The notes: a model not told the origin generated them from the sequence alone. A stretch of DNA of 64,000 nucleotides from Shewanella putrefaciens (GCF_016406325.1 NZ_CP066370.1:1798001-1862000), one strand, 5' to 3'; shown: positions 19,008 through 28,574, counted from the stretch's first letter. Translations and numbers: made by a program.

Positions 19008-20246
19008 CTAATGGGATGCTACATCCGGTTTCGGGTGCTTCGTTACGGGTAAGAGTAAGTTCATTGTGATGGCCACAATGCCACACAAACTGATGCCAGT
19101 TAAACTGAATGAGCCAATACCAAATGCCATCCCTCCAATACCAAATACGAGTGTTACGCCAACAATACTCAAATTGCGCGCCTCTGATAAATCCACATGA
19201 TTGCGGATCAAGGTATTGAGACCCACCGCAGCGATAGACCCAAAGAGTAAACACATAATGCCGCCCATAACAGGAACTGGAATAGTCTGCATGAGAGCAC
19301 CTAACTTACCAACGAAAGCTAAGGTAATCGCAGTAATCGCGGTCCAAGTCATGATTTTAGGATCAAAGTTACGAGTTAATGTGACTGCGCCTGTGACTTC
19401 TGAATAGGTAGTATTAGGTGGGCCACCAAAGGCTGCAGCAGCGATAGTTGCTACGCCATCGCCAGTCAGTGTGCGATGAAGGCCTGGTTTTTTCATAAAA
19501 TCTTTACCAGTGACATTTGAAATGGCCAAAATATCACCAATATGTTCAACCGCAGGTGCAATGGCGACGGGGATCATAAAGGCGATGGCATGCCAGTTAA
19601 ATTCTGGCGCGACAAATTTAGGAATGGCAATCCAACTTGCAGCGGTCACTACGGCAAAATCAACAATACCAAAGGCAAGACTTAAGCCGTAACCTACGAC
19701 AATACCAGCTAAAATTGGCATCACCTTCAGTAATCCTTTCGCAAAAATTGCCACTGCGATAGTAGTACAAAGCGATGCAAGCGAAATAAATAACGCAGTA
19801 TTGGTGGCAACTAACGTCAAGCTACCATCGCCACTCTTACCTAATGCCATATTAACGGCAACGGGGGCTAATCCAAGACCGATAATAATGATTACAGGAC
19901 CAACCACCACTGGCGGTAATAGCTTATGGATAAAGTCGGTACCACGTACTTTGACAAGTGCACCGAGCAGTACATAAACGACACCTGCTGCCATGATCCC
20001 ACCCATGGTGGATGGTATCCCCCAAGTTTGCACACCATAAAGAATGGGGGCAATAAAAGCGAAGGAGGAAGCAAGGAAGATAGGCACTTGACGTTTAGTA
20101 ATCAATTGGAACAGTAGCGTACCGATACCCGCAGTGAATAGGGCGACACTGGTGTCGAGCCCGGTCAGTAGTGGCATCAATACTAAGGCACCAAAAGCTA
20201 CAAATAGCATTTGTGCACCCTGTAGGGGGATGGTGAGTCGTCTCAT
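19008..20246 (-). CDS. uracil/xanthine permease family (NCS2) transporter
   Basis: A 412-residue inner-membrane transporter of the nucleobase:cation symporter-2 family, UraA-like. Seen: about 14 hydrophobic segments, the PVVVGPVIIIIGLGLAPVAV segment of the family, APAVEHIGDI (carrying the conserved Glu of TM8) and GGPPNTTYSEVTGAV (carrying the conserved TM10 Asn/Glu region). These features suit uracil:proton symport, but xanthine or another base cannot be excluded. No upp gene is adjacent. Divergent from the DUF2066 gene. Confidence 0.88.
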   Translation of the reverse strand: MRRLTIPLQGAQMLFVAFGALVLMPLLTGLDTSVALFTAGIGTLLFQLITKRQVPIFLASSFAFIAPILYGVQTWGIPSTMGGIMAAGVVYVLLGALVKVRGTDFIHKLLPPVVVGPVIIIIGLGLAPVAVNMALGKSGDGSLTLVATNTALFISLASLCTTIAVAIFAKGLLKVMPILAGIVVGYGLSLAFGIVDFAVVTAASWIAIPKFVAPEFNWHAIAFMIPVAIAPAVEHIGDILAISNVTGKDFMKKPGLHRTLTGDGVATIAAAAFGGPPNTTYSEVTGAVTLTRNFDPKIMTWTAITAITLAFVGKLGALMQTIPVPVMGGIMCLLFGSIAAVGLNTLIRNHVDLSEARNLSIVGVTLVFGIGGMAFGIGSFSLTGISLCGIVAITMNLLLPVTKHPKPDVASH

Positions 20247-20451
20247 TTATTATTCTCGTTAATTTAGGGTAAACCGCCAGATGATATCAGTTTGTTGAAA
20301 TTCAGACAGAATAAAATGTTCACTTTTATGGGGGTGGATCACTGTTTAGCATTTCCCAGCCAATGGTTAAGGCTAAATTTTGCCAAGACTCGCTTAAGGC
20401 GCTAACTATGGTACAATTTGCCCTATCTGACGTTACCTTAACTACTCAAAG

Positions 20452-21543
20452 ATGCTGAAATTTCTATTGAAGCCGAGCTTAATTGCGTTTTTATACTGCT
20501 TATTCACGGTTAATGGCCTTTATGCTGTTGAAGTGAGTAAATTAGATGAGGCCGATGTGCCTGTATCCTCTCGTGCCGTGCCTGAACGAAATAAAGCATT
20601 ACGCACGGCATTGGAGCAAGTGATACTGAAAAATACTGGAACCGCACGTTCACTTGAGAATAGTGTTATCCAATCACAACTTGCCAATCCCGATGGGTTG
20701 CTGAGTCAATATGGTTATGTTGAACAGAATGGCCAATTGCTGTTAAGAGCTAACTTTGAGCATCGGCGAGTGGTGGCATTGCTGCGCCAAGCACAGTTAC
20801 CTGTATGGGGCACGCAGCGACCTTTAACATTATTTTGGGTTGCGATGCCAGCAGAAGGCGATACGATTTTATTAAGCGATTCTTCCCCATTACCAGAACG
20901 CCAAGTCTTTACTACTTTCTCTGATGCGCGCGGTATTCCCGTATTATTGCCTATCCTAGATTTAGATGAGCTTATGGGGATTAACCCTAACGATGTTAAA
21001 GGGATGTTTGCCGATATAGTGGCGACCGTTTCAGGTCGTTATCAAGCGGACTTTTTAGCTTTAGTGGCAATTGATGCTGTAGGTAATCAAGCTCGTTACC
21101 GTTTAAATCTCTACACTAAAGCGACAATTGATTCTTTAACACCACCGCTTTTTAGCTTTAATGGTACAGCGGAAAATACATCTCAGGCGATAACAGCAAT
21201 GATGGCTGCACTGGGAGATTATTATTTTTCTAAGTATGCGATTGCTGATACGGGAACGCGAGTTGGCGCAAGCGTGACTTTTGTTAATATAGAGAAAATG
21301 GCACAGTTGGTTGAAATTGAAAAATATTTAAAGCAACTTAGTGCGATTAAAAATGCCACATTGACTCGAATTCAAGGCAATAAAGCCACATTTTCATTAG
21401 ATTTGTTTGGCTCAGAAACCGATCTTGAGCGTCTATTGAGCCTTGAGCCTCGTATTTCGGTGGTTACGCCAGCAATGTCAGGTGAATTTAGCCCTATGCA
21501 ACATGAGTCGAGCAAACCTGTTTACCAATGGCGACTACCTTAA
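20452..21543 (+). CDS. DUF2066 domain-containing secreted protein
   Basis: A 363-residue protein with an N-terminal signal peptide (FLLKPSLIAFLYCLFTVNG, cleavage near LYA) and a DUF2066 domain over much of the rest, starting near VSKLDEADVPVSSRAVPERN. The family is widespread next to hda or purM in gammaproteobacteria but has no known function. Predicted periplasmic. It is followed by a hairpin at 21557-21590 and then hda on the same strand. Confidence 0.85.
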   Translation: MLKFLLKPSLIAFLYCLFTVNGLYAVEVSKLDEADVPVSSRAVPERNKALRTALEQVILKNTGTARSLENSVIQSQLANPDGLLSQYGYVEQNGQLLLRANFEHRRVVALLRQAQLPVWGTQRPLTLFWVAMPAEGDTILLSDSSPLPERQVFTTFSDARGIPVLLPILDLDELMGINPNDVKGMFADIVATVSGRYQADFLALVAIDAVGNQARYRLNLYTKATIDSLTPPLFSFNGTAENTSQAITAMMAALGDYYFSKYAIADTGTRVGASVTFVNIEKMAQLVEIEKYLKQLSAIKNATLTRIQGNKATFSLDLFGSETDLERLLSLEPRISVVTPAMSGEFSPMQHESSKPVYQWRLP

Positions 21544-21556
21544 GCCATTAGTCGGT

Positions 21557-21590
21557 AAAACGGGAATTGTGATCATATGATGCCCGTTTT
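21557..21590 (+). terminator. hairpin between the DUF2066 gene and hda
   Basis: An 8-base stem AAAACGGG / CCCGTTTT encloses an 18-base region that itself contains the palindrome ATCATATGAT. A short T run follows. It may be a terminator or a partial one. Confidence 0.55.
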
Positions 21591-21632
21591 ATATTGTATT
21601 TAGCTAATTTGTATTGATATTGAGACGTCCGA

Positions 21633-22343
21633 GTGCCCTTGAACTCACCTCTGCAACTCTCATTACCTGTGTATTTACCAGATGATGAAACCTTTAATAG
21701 TTATTACCCTGCAGCGGGTAATGATGAACTTATTCAAAAGCTCAGAGCCAATGCCGAGGGTAATGGTGAAGCCGCAATTTATTTATGGGGGCCAGTTAAA
21801 TCTGGTCGAACCCATTTAATGCATGCTGCCTGTGCCCATGCTAATGAACTTGACCGTCGTAGTTTTTATATTCCACTGGGCATTCATGCCAGTATTTCAA
21901 CTGCGCTACTCGAAGGATTAGAACAGCTAGATTTAGTTTGTATCGATGATGTTGATGCCATTGCCGGACACCCCTTATGGGAAGAGGCGATTTTTGACCT
22001 CTATAACCGTGTTGCAGAGCATAAAAATTGTGCTTTAGTGGTCAGTGGTAGCTCATCTCCCGCGGAGGCAGGTTTTTTATTACCAGATCTGGTCTCTCGT
22101 ATGCAGTGGGGCTTAAATTACCAGTTACAACCCATGGCTGATGATGAGAAGCTGGCGGCATTACAGCGCCGAGCTGCTATGCGAGGGTTACAATTACCAG
22201 AGGACGTTGGACGCTTTCTATTGAACAGAATGGCACGGGACTTACGTACCTTATTTGATGTTTTAGATAAGCTAGATAAAGCCTCGTTGGTACATCAACG
22301 TAAGCTAACGATCCCTTTTGCCAAAGAGATGCTGCATCTTTAA
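21633..22343 (+). CDS. hda: DnaA regulatory inactivator Hda
   Basis: A 236-residue AAA+ protein that, with the DNA-bound sliding clamp, promotes DnaA-ATP hydrolysis and so limits replication initiation. The N-terminal clamp-binding motif QLSLPV is present. The P-loop region reads LWGPVKSGRTHLMHAA, with Arg where other AAA+ proteins have Lys, as also in E. coli Hda. Sensor and lid segments follow (CIDDVDAIAG, RDLRTLFDVLDKLD). Start is GTG at 21633 or TTG at 21639; both keep the clamp motif. No internal defect. Confidence 0.95.
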   Translation: MPLNSPLQLSLPVYLPDDETFNSYYPAAGNDELIQKLRANAEGNGEAAIYLWGPVKSGRTHLMHAACAHANELDRRSFYIPLGIHASISTALLEGLEQLDLVCIDDVDAIAGHPLWEEAIFDLYNRVAEHKNCALVVSGSSSPAEAGFLLPDLVSRMQWGLNYQLQPMADDEKLAALQRRAAMRGLQLPEDVGRFLLNRMARDLRTLFDVLDKLDKASLVHQRKLTIPFAKEMLHL

Positions 22344-22373
22344 ATACATTTAAGTATTTATTTTTAAAAATAT

Positions 22374-22405
22374 AAAAGCCCGTAGCAGGTACATACGGGC
22401 TTTTT
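22374..22405. terminator. terminator after hda, bidirectional
   Basis: Stem AAAAGCCCGTA / TACGGGCTTTTT with a 9-base loop, T-rich on both strands, between convergent hda and the lipoprotein gene. Confidence 0.88.
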
Positions 22406-22425
22406 GTTATCAGCATTTCAGTATA

Positions 22426-24375
22426 CTAATGCAATGGATGACGATGTCTGTCGCCACTTAAGCGGATCTCAGGTTCATCGAGCGGGGGATTGTTACTTGG
22501 GGCATTATTTTGACCTTTTAACAAGATGTTCGTTGGCGATATTGCTAAGGTTTGGCGCCAACTCTGGCCTTGTGGCATTGCAATAGGTTCGGGCAGGCTA
22601 GCTATTAAGTTTCTTCCATCAAGCTCGGGTAATATCTCATTTATGACTAATGCCGCTCGATCGTCTAGGCTGCTTTCACCAATTCTCCCCCTTTGCCCCC
22701 AATCCACAATAAGCGTATCTGCCGTTAATTCTGCTGGTTTATTGGCGACGGCAACATCTCGCAATATTTGATAACGATAGCTCATCATCGCCTCTTCAAA
22801 CAGCATTGCTGTATCTTCTCTCGTACTGGAATAAGCGTAAAAATCACTAGCAGTATCATTTGAGAAGAAAGTGCTAACATCAGAAGGTTGGTAGGCTTTT
22901 TGCGTTGGATTGGCTCTTTCTCCTGCAAAACTCACCTTAGCAAGGCCAGCCATTTCGAGACTATTTAATGGATAAAGTCGACTAACTTGATCTGATATTA
23001 AGCTCTTATTTGCATCTCGACGGTAATAGTCGTCCAATAATCTTGGGCCTGTCAGTGAGGCGTGAACGCTGCGTGGGAAGAAATCATTTGCGTGGGCAAG
23101 CTCATGGTAAAGTAAGGAAGCAAAATCAGCATTGATTTGTGCAAGAGTTCGATTGGCTCGGGTGGTAATAGGGATACCAATAGAAGCGTATTGGTTATTT
23201 TTAACATAACGCCATGGCATGATAAAATTCAAATCATTACCATAATTACTGCGGTAATCAGGCACTTCATTAATGGTATCTCGCTGGGCTGGTGTTAGCC
23301 ACAGAGCATCAGGATCAAGATAAATTGCGCCTGTTGCTACCCAGTAGAAAGAGGGGCGAATGTCGTAACTTATCACTATCGCCGTGACCGATTGCAATAG
23401 CCGTGCAAAATCGTTAGTTGGATCCATTTCCCGTAAGAAGCGCGCAAAGTTATCACCCATCCAATCGTGTGACACTAAGACCCGATCAAGGATCCTATCA
23501 ATATTCACTTCCTCTGAGATTTGGCCTATCAGAGGAAGTTGGTTAATGGTGCAGGGTGTATTGAGTTGATTCGAGTAAACGCATTGTGTGAGCACCTTTG
23601 TATAGGGTGAGGTTGGATTATAGGCATGGGTTCGGGCAATCGGGGTTTTAAAATAAGAAGAACTGATGTTTGGCGCGGCGGTTGTCAAAATAAAGGCATC
23701 GTCACTTAGTTGAATGCCATTGATATTTGCATTAGCGACGAGCTTAATTAATGTATCCTGAGTCACATTCGGTGCAGTAAAGAGTGGCCTAAAGGGATTG
23801 GATAGATCGACGGCTAAATCTGGCCCTGACCCAATACACCAAGAAATATTTGCTGCAGTTAATCCCCCTTGTTGTTCAAGCCTTAAACTCACATTATTGC
23901 CTTTAACCACTTGATGATCTTGCCTAACATTGAGTAATGCTTGGGAGGCTGGTTCAGCATTAATCCCTATCTCTCCTGTCACATCTACATTATTGCCAGT
24001 GACATTCAGGCTGAAGCGGTAGCTACCCGCTAAGGGAATATCAAAGGCTAATACGGGACTATTTTGACTGACTAATGGAATACTTGGCCCCTCTATTTGT
24101 TGCCAGCGAAACTGAAGATTTTGGCTATCACGGTTTTCAATATTGGCGATAATGACACTCGATTGGCCCGCAATATATTGCGCTTCTGTTTGAAAACGAA
24201 TAGAGGATGAGGTGGTTGTGATTAAAGGGGCTGGTAGGGTCGTACAGCGTGGTAGATTCGTCGTGGGTGGCGTAATATCACCGCTACTGCTGTCACCATC
24301 ACCACCGCCACATGCACTGAGTGCAATAATACAGGCGATTATTCCATACAAACGAATCGAATCTGATATCCCCAT
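22426..24375 (-). CDS. predicted zinc-metallopeptidase lipoprotein (HExxH), unknown family
   Basis: A protein of about 649 residues. A signal peptide ends in a lipobox (LSAC, with Gly-rich CGGGDGD after it), so an anchored lipoprotein is expected. Residues about 65-150 look like a PKD/Ig-like beta domain (FRWQQIEG ... GSYRFSLNVTG). The C-terminal half holds YHELAHANDFFP (HExxH at 429-433, numbered from a TTG at 24390) and, about 95 residues later, TREDTAMLFEEAMM, which suits a Glu third zinc ligand of a gluzincin. I do not recognise a named family. The ATG at 24375 is used because GGAG lies nine bases upstream. Confidence 0.7.
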   Translation of the reverse strand: MGISDSIRLYGIIACIIALSACGGGDGDSSSGDITPPTTNLPRCTTLPAPLITTTSSSIRFQTEAQYIAGQSSVIIANIENRDSQNLQFRWQQIEGPSIPLVSQNSPVLAFDIPLAGSYRFSLNVTGNNVDVTGEIGINAEPASQALLNVRQDHQVVKGNNVSLRLEQQGGLTAANISWCIGSGPDLAVDLSNPFRPLFTAPNVTQDTLIKLVANANINGIQLSDDAFILTTAAPNISSSYFKTPIARTHAYNPTSPYTKVLTQCVYSNQLNTPCTINQLPLIGQISEEVNIDRILDRVLVSHDWMGDNFARFLREMDPTNDFARLLQSVTAIVISYDIRPSFYWVATGAIYLDPDALWLTPAQRDTINEVPDYRSNYGNDLNFIMPWRYVKNNQYASIGIPITTRANRTLAQINADFASLLYHELAHANDFFPRSVHASLTGPRLLDDYYRRDANKSLISDQVSRLYPLNSLEMAGLAKVSFAGERANPTQKAYQPSDVSTFFSNDTASDFYAYSSTREDTAMLFEEAMMSYRYQILRDVAVANKPAELTADTLIVDWGQRGRIGESSLDDRAALVINEILPELDGRNLIASLPEPIAMPQGQSWRQTLAISPTNILLKGQNNAPSNNPPLDEPEIRLSGDRHRHPLH

Positions 24376-24531
24376 AATCCTATGCTCCAATGCTAACTCA
24401 CTTTAACGATTAGATTTTTCGCTTATTTGTAGATTGTACATTCTAGGCTCAAAGACTATAGCACGGCTATTAAGTTGCAAAAAGCGATGAAAAGTATAGT
24501 CGATGTTAAAAAAGGTGAGGTTGGGGATAAG

Positions 24532-24556
24532 GGCGCGACCCAGATTATGCCGCGCC
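24532..24556 (-). terminator. possible terminator after the DUF2069 gene
   Basis: A GGCGCG / CGCGCC stem with a 13-base loop lies 46 bases past the DUF2069 stop. There is no clear T tract. Confidence 0.35.
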
Positions 24557-24601
24557 TTAATAATTAACATTGTAAGTTGAATTAGGTCACGTGGGCTGGA
24601 G

Positions 24602-24982
24602 CTATTGGTTTTTAGCAGATTTTTTCTTCAAACCTAAACCCAATTCTCGGCCACGAAGCCGTGCATAGAAAGGAAAGGTGATCAGTAATACACCAATTAA
24701 CAAGACTTCAATTAATGCAAATGCAAAGGCATCAGTGGTGACATACAGTAGGGTCAGTCCATGCAGCATATATAGGCATAAAATAAAACTTGCCCAAGCA
24801 TAGGTATAGGGATTGCCTTTTATGACACCTCTGATAGGTAATAACAAAGGTATTAGCCATAATAAGCTGAATAATAAAGTATATTCGCCATTAACGCTTT
24901 GACCGATAAACCAACCGCCAAGGAGCAGCACCAGTGCAAGATAGCCAAAGCGGCTAAGAATAAGAAGGGTATTTGATGTCAT
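24602..24982 (-). CDS. DUF2069 family membrane protein
   Basis: A 126-residue inner-membrane protein with four hydrophobic segments (starting SRFGYLALVLLLGGWF) and a basic C-terminal tail (RLRGRELGLGLKKK). The pattern is that of DUF2069 proteins of gammaproteobacteria, function unknown. I chose the ATG at 24982 for its AGG ribosome binding site; an in-frame ATG at 25024 lacks one. Downstream of arsC on the same strand and probably co-transcribed. Confidence 0.8.
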   Translation of the reverse strand: MTSNTLLILSRFGYLALVLLLGGWFIGQSVNGEYTLLFSLLWLIPLLLPIRGVIKGNPYTYAWASFILCLYMLHGLTLLYVTTDAFAFALIEVLLIGVLLITFPFYARLRGRELGLGLKKKSAKNQ

Positions 24983-25027
24983 GGCATTACCTAAGATTGA
25001 AAATCGCGATCGGATCAGGGGCATCTA

Positions 25028-25378
25028 TTACAGAATAGTAAGCACATTTTCTGGTGGACGACCTATTACCGCGTATCCATTTGCAAGCACTATTGGGCGC
25101 TCAAGGAGTTTAGGGTTGTTGACCATAGCTTCAATTAACTGTGCTTCGCTAAGCGATGGATCACTAAGCCCTAATGTTTGGTATTCATTTTCTTTGGTGC
25201 GCATTAACTCACGGGCACTGATCCCGAGTTTGGCTAAAATTTGGCTTATTTCTGCCGCTGTTGGCATATTTTTTAAATATTCAATCACATGAATATCACA
25301 GCCTTGTTGCTCAAGTAGCGCGAGGGTCTCACGGCTTTTAGAACAACGGGGATTATGGTAAATCGTCGCTTGGGTCAT
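25028..25378 (-). CDS. arsC: ArsC family arsenate reductase (glutaredoxin type)
   Basis: A 116-residue thioredoxin-fold protein with the ArsC signature YHNPRCSKSRETLALLEQQG near the N-terminus (catalytic Cys12) and the C-terminal RPIVLANGYAVIGRPPE with the conserved Arg and cis-Pro region. It reduces arsenate with glutathione/glutaredoxin in the best-known members. No arsB, arsH or arsR lies nearby, so a housekeeping reductase role is possible. Co-directional with the DUF2069 gene. Confidence 0.9.
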   Translation of the reverse strand: MTQATIYHNPRCSKSRETLALLEQQGCDIHVIEYLKNMPTAAEISQILAKLGISARELMRTKENEYQTLGLSDPSLSEAQLIEAMVNNPKLLERPIVLANGYAVIGRPPENVLTIL

Positions 25379-25438
25379 CGTATTAGAGGCTCTATAAAGG
25401 CTGAAATAATCATGGCGCGGATAATAACAGAGAAATAG

Positions 25439-25468
25439 GTGCCCCGTCAGGTTGTTCGGGGCACTTTT
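25439..25468 (-). terminator. terminator hairpin after bepA
   Basis: Stem GTGCCCC (25439-25445) / GGGGCAC (25458-25464) with a 12-base loop, 32 bases past the bepA stop. The T tract is clear on the plus strand only; on the minus strand it is CTATTTC. Confidence 0.5.
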
Positions 25469-25495
25469 GGCAAGGTTAAAGGGGATGTTTTTCCA

Positions 25496-26965
25496 CTATT
25501 TTAGTGAATCCAGTTCTTTATCTGCTTGTTTAAATTGGCGAATACGGGCTTCAATCCGTGCGAGTTGCAGTTGATTACCTTCCGACGCGCGATAGGCAAA
25601 GTTCAGTTGATCGATTGCCCCTTTGTAATTTGCACCTAAGGCCATTAACTCGGCATTGGAAACATATTCCAGTGCCTGATTGCCAATCTTTTTATAGGCC
25701 ATATTCAGCAACTGGTAAGGTAATTGGTTTTGTTTATCAAGGAAAATAATATCTTCTAATATGGGTACAGCTTTTGCTGCTTGATCAGCTTCGATATAAA
25801 TATGGGCAAGGTTAATATTAATTACCTGAGAAGTCGGTTTCATTTTTCGCTGAGCTTCAAGCATTGCTATGGCCTTATCGTAATCTTTCTTTTCTGTGAA
25901 TAAGTCGGACTTAGTGTCGATATAAAACAAATTGTTATCATCAATTTTTAATAAGTCATCGATGATCTTTTCCGCTTCATCAAACTTCTTCAGCCTAAAA
26001 AGTGCTAAGGCTTTGCCATAGAGAGCCGCTTCTTTAAAACGATAAGTTTGTTTATTCAATTGAGTTTCAAACAGGCTTAGCACTGCATCGTCACTGTAAC
26101 TTGAAAAACGTACCTGAATACGCGCTTTGGCAAGTTGAAAGTTAAGATTATCGGGCACATAGCGTTTGGGATATTGCTCAGCACGGTTACGGGCTTCAGT
26201 GATCCTTGATTCAGGTAAAGGGTGAGTTAATAACATTTGTGGTGGCTTTGTGGTGAAGCGATAACGGCTTGCTAATTTACCAAAAAAATCCGCAGAGGCA
26301 TTAGGGTCAAAGCCTGCATCCACCAAAATTTGCATACCAATACGGTCCGCTTCTTTTTCATGCAATCGGGTGTAGTTAATTTTGGATTGCGTTGCCATTG
26401 CCTGGGTGGTTGCAAGGGCGGCCATACCCGCCTGTGGAACGGCGATAGTTAGGAGAATGGCACCCAGTAATCCCGCAACTGTGGCTGGGCCACTTTTTTG
26501 CTGTGCTTCGAGTGAACGAGCAAGGTGGCGTTGAGTGACATGGGTAATTTCATGGCCTAATACGGATGCCAGTTCACTTTCGTTATCGGCATTAAGGAAA
26601 AGCCCTGTATGGACTGCAACGTGTCCACCAAAGAAAGCAAAAGCGTTAATTTCATCATTTTGCAACAGGAAGAAGTAAAAGGGGGTTTTTACCCCAGTGG
26701 CGTGGGCCACTAATTTGTTGCCAAGCTCGGTAAGATATTGACTTAATACAGGATCATTAAGCATTGGTGCCGATGAACGAATGACACGCATATAGGCATC
26801 ACCGTAAATCATTTCTTTTTCGAGGCTGAAGGTATTCACTGCAGCCGTACCCAAGTCAGGTAAATCATTGTTTGCAAAACTTTTTGCCGCACTAGTTAGC
26901 AACATCAATGAAAGTGCACCAGCGACAAAGGGTTTACATCGAGTTAAAAACATCAAGTTACGCAA
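25496..26965 (-). CDS. bepA: M48 metalloprotease with TPR repeats, BepA-like
   Basis: A 489-residue periplasmic M48 peptidase. A signal peptide (GALSLMLLTSAAKSFA) is followed by the catalytic domain with HEITH at 138-142, a third zinc ligand in KEAD (Glu205) and a second conserved His in LLTHPLPESRI (about 246). The C-terminal half is made of TPR-like helices. BepA (YfgC) degrades or assists outer-membrane proteins such as LptD at the BAM complex. The TTG at 26965 has AAAGGA five bases upstream; the ATG four codons later has no well-placed site. Confidence 0.9.
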   Translation of the reverse strand: MRNLMFLTRCKPFVAGALSLMLLTSAAKSFANNDLPDLGTAAVNTFSLEKEMIYGDAYMRVIRSSAPMLNDPVLSQYLTELGNKLVAHATGVKTPFYFFLLQNDEINAFAFFGGHVAVHTGLFLNADNESELASVLGHEITHVTQRHLARSLEAQQKSGPATVAGLLGAILLTIAVPQAGMAALATTQAMATQSKINYTRLHEKEADRIGMQILVDAGFDPNASADFFGKLASRYRFTTKPPQMLLTHPLPESRITEARNRAEQYPKRYVPDNLNFQLAKARIQVRFSSYSDDAVLSLFETQLNKQTYRFKEAALYGKALALFRLKKFDEAEKIIDDLLKIDDNNLFYIDTKSDLFTEKKDYDKAIAMLEAQRKMKPTSQVININLAHIYIEADQAAKAVPILEDIIFLDKQNQLPYQLLNMAYKKIGNQALEYVSNAELMALGANYKGAIDQLNFAYRASEGNQLQLARIEARIRQFKQADKELDSLK

Positions 26966-27080
26966 GTGGATCCTTTATTTCTTGTCATTATCTCAACTAA
27001 AGGCAGAGATACTGCACTTAGCTTGTAGTTTGGATTGCAACTTAGGATAATAGCCCAAGTTCGTTCATAGCAAGTTCATT

Positions 27081-27314
27081 ATGATTTTTATTGATTTAAC
27101 GCCATTTCGCTGCCCAATTCCTTTGGTCAAAGTCAAACTTGCCTTGAAGTCTATGGATGCTGGCGAAACCTTGCATATTTTACTCTCTGACTCAGGTTCA
27201 AGGTGAGATGTTCCCGTGTATTTAAAAAAACAGGGGCATAGGGTCGAAGTGCTGCGTGATGATGCAGCACAGTTAGCATTAATCATAATGAAAGTTGATT
27301 TATCTCAGGGATAA
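27081..27314 (+). pseudogene. TusA-family sulfur carrier gene with an in-frame TGA
   Basis: Reading from the ATG at 27081 gives a TusA/SirA-like domain: FIDLTPFRCPIPLVKVKLALKS with the active Cys in the CPxP motif (CPIP), then GETLHILLSDSGSR. A TGA at 27204-27206 breaks codon 42. The same frame then continues with the expected second half (DVPVYLKKQGHRVEVL) to a TAA at 27312-27314, 77 sense or stop codons in all, a normal length for the family. There is one change and no frameshift, so a recent nonsense mutation fits best. It lies just upstream of perM on the same strand. Confidence 0.75.
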
Positions 27315-27491
27315 TGGTGGTGGATTTATGTTTCAATCTGGCCCAAAAACAGCCTAATGGAGTTCTTGATTTTCAATTGCATGACACTATTTTGCATTTG
27401 AGATAGTCTTAGTTCGCATTTGAAATAGTCTTAGCATAGGCTAAACACTTTTCAGAATATTTAATCTCACCACGACTATTGGAATAAATCC

Positions 27492-28574
27492 ATGCTTACT
27501 GTTTTCACCCGCTGGTATCAGGAACGCTTTAGTGATCCTCAGGCTGTGACCCTCATGGCGATATTAATCGGTCTTGCATTGCTAATTTACTTTGCAGGGG
27601 GATTGCTGGCGCCTTTGCTCGTGGCATTGGTACTCGCATTTTTGCTGGAGTGGCCTGTTGCACAAATGCTCAAATTAGGCATCAACCGTACTATGGGCGC
27701 GTCACTAGTGTTGGTGCTCTTTTTGGGGGTGGTTATGCTCTTAACCTTCGGACTGATTCCCAGTGTCTGGCGTCAAGGTGTGAGCTTAATGGCTGATTTG
27801 CCAAACATGATAGACAAAGGCTTACAAACCTTGCAGGCCTTGATAAACCAATATCCACAGTTTATCAATCCTGAACAGCTCAATGTGATGGTTGCCGAGT
27901 TGAAGAAGATGCTCGATACCCAGCATGTGCTTGATATTGCAAAGCAGATTATTGGTTATTCCGCCTCTTTATTGGTCCTTATGGTGTACGCAATTTTAGT
28001 GCCCTTATTAGTGTTTTTCTTTTTAAAGGATAAAGACCAACTTATTCGTGGCAGTAAGCGGTTTTTCCCTGCAAATCGTCAATTAGCGCGTCAAGTATGG
28101 TTTGAGATGAATCAACAGATCTTTAACTACATTCGCGGCAAAGTGATTGAAATTGTGATTGTAGGTGTTGCGAGTTACATATTTTTTGCATTTATGGGGT
28201 TGCGTTACTCAGCACTGCTTGGCGTATTAACGGGTTTATCTGTACTCATTCCGTATGTTGGTGCAACGCTGGTGACATTACCTATTACCTTAGTAGCATT
28301 TTTCCAATGGGGATTTACCTCCGAATTTGGTTATTTAATGCTAGGTTACGGTATTATCCAAGCCCTTGATGGTAATCTGCTTGTCCCCATTTTATTCTCG
28401 GATGCGGTGGATTTACACCCAGTGATCATTATTGCAGCAGTGTTAGTTTTTGGTGGATTATGGGGCGTTTGGGGCGTCTTTTTTGCGATTCCGTTAGCCT
28501 CACTCGTTAAAGCGGTGATCAATGCTTGGCCTAAAACGGAAATTCAAGAGCCCGTACCTGCGCCCAGCAATTAA
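27492..28574 (+). CDS. perM: AI-2E family transporter (PerM)
   Basis: A 360-residue inner-membrane protein of the AI-2 exporter / PerM superfamily. There are about eight membrane segments, with a soluble helical insert after the third (SLMADLPNMIDKGLQTLQALINQYPQF). Conserved C-terminal signatures are seen: PYVGATLVTLPI, then GYGIIQALDGNLLVPILFSD and WGVWGVFFAIPLASLVKAV, given in parts. The substrate is unknown; AI-2 export is proven for few members. Ends in a strong terminator. The gene upstream (tusA-like) is broken. Confidence 0.88.
   Translation: MLTVFTRWYQERFSDPQAVTLMAILIGLALLIYFAGGLLAPLLVALVLAFLLEWPVAQMLKLGINRTMGASLVLVLFLGVVMLLTFGLIPSVWRQGVSLMADLPNMIDKGLQTLQALINQYPQFINPEQLNVMVAELKKMLDTQHVLDIAKQIIGYSASLLVLMVYAILVPLLVFFFLKDKDQLIRGSKRFFPANRQLARQVWFEMNQQIFNYIRGKVIEIVIVGVASYIFFAFMGLRYSALLGVLTGLSVLIPYVGATLVTLPITLVAFFQWGFTSEFGYLMLGYGIIQALDGNLLVPILFSDAVDLHPVIIIAAVLVFGGLWGVWGVFFAIPLASLVKAVINAWPKTEIQEPVPAPSN

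Noticed and set aside
27204..27206. TGA as a selenocysteine codon in the TusA-like gene
   Set aside because: The redox Cys of the CPxP motif is already present as TGC and the TGA falls at a non-catalytic position, so nonsense mutation is simpler. No SECIS-like hairpin was noticed directly after it.
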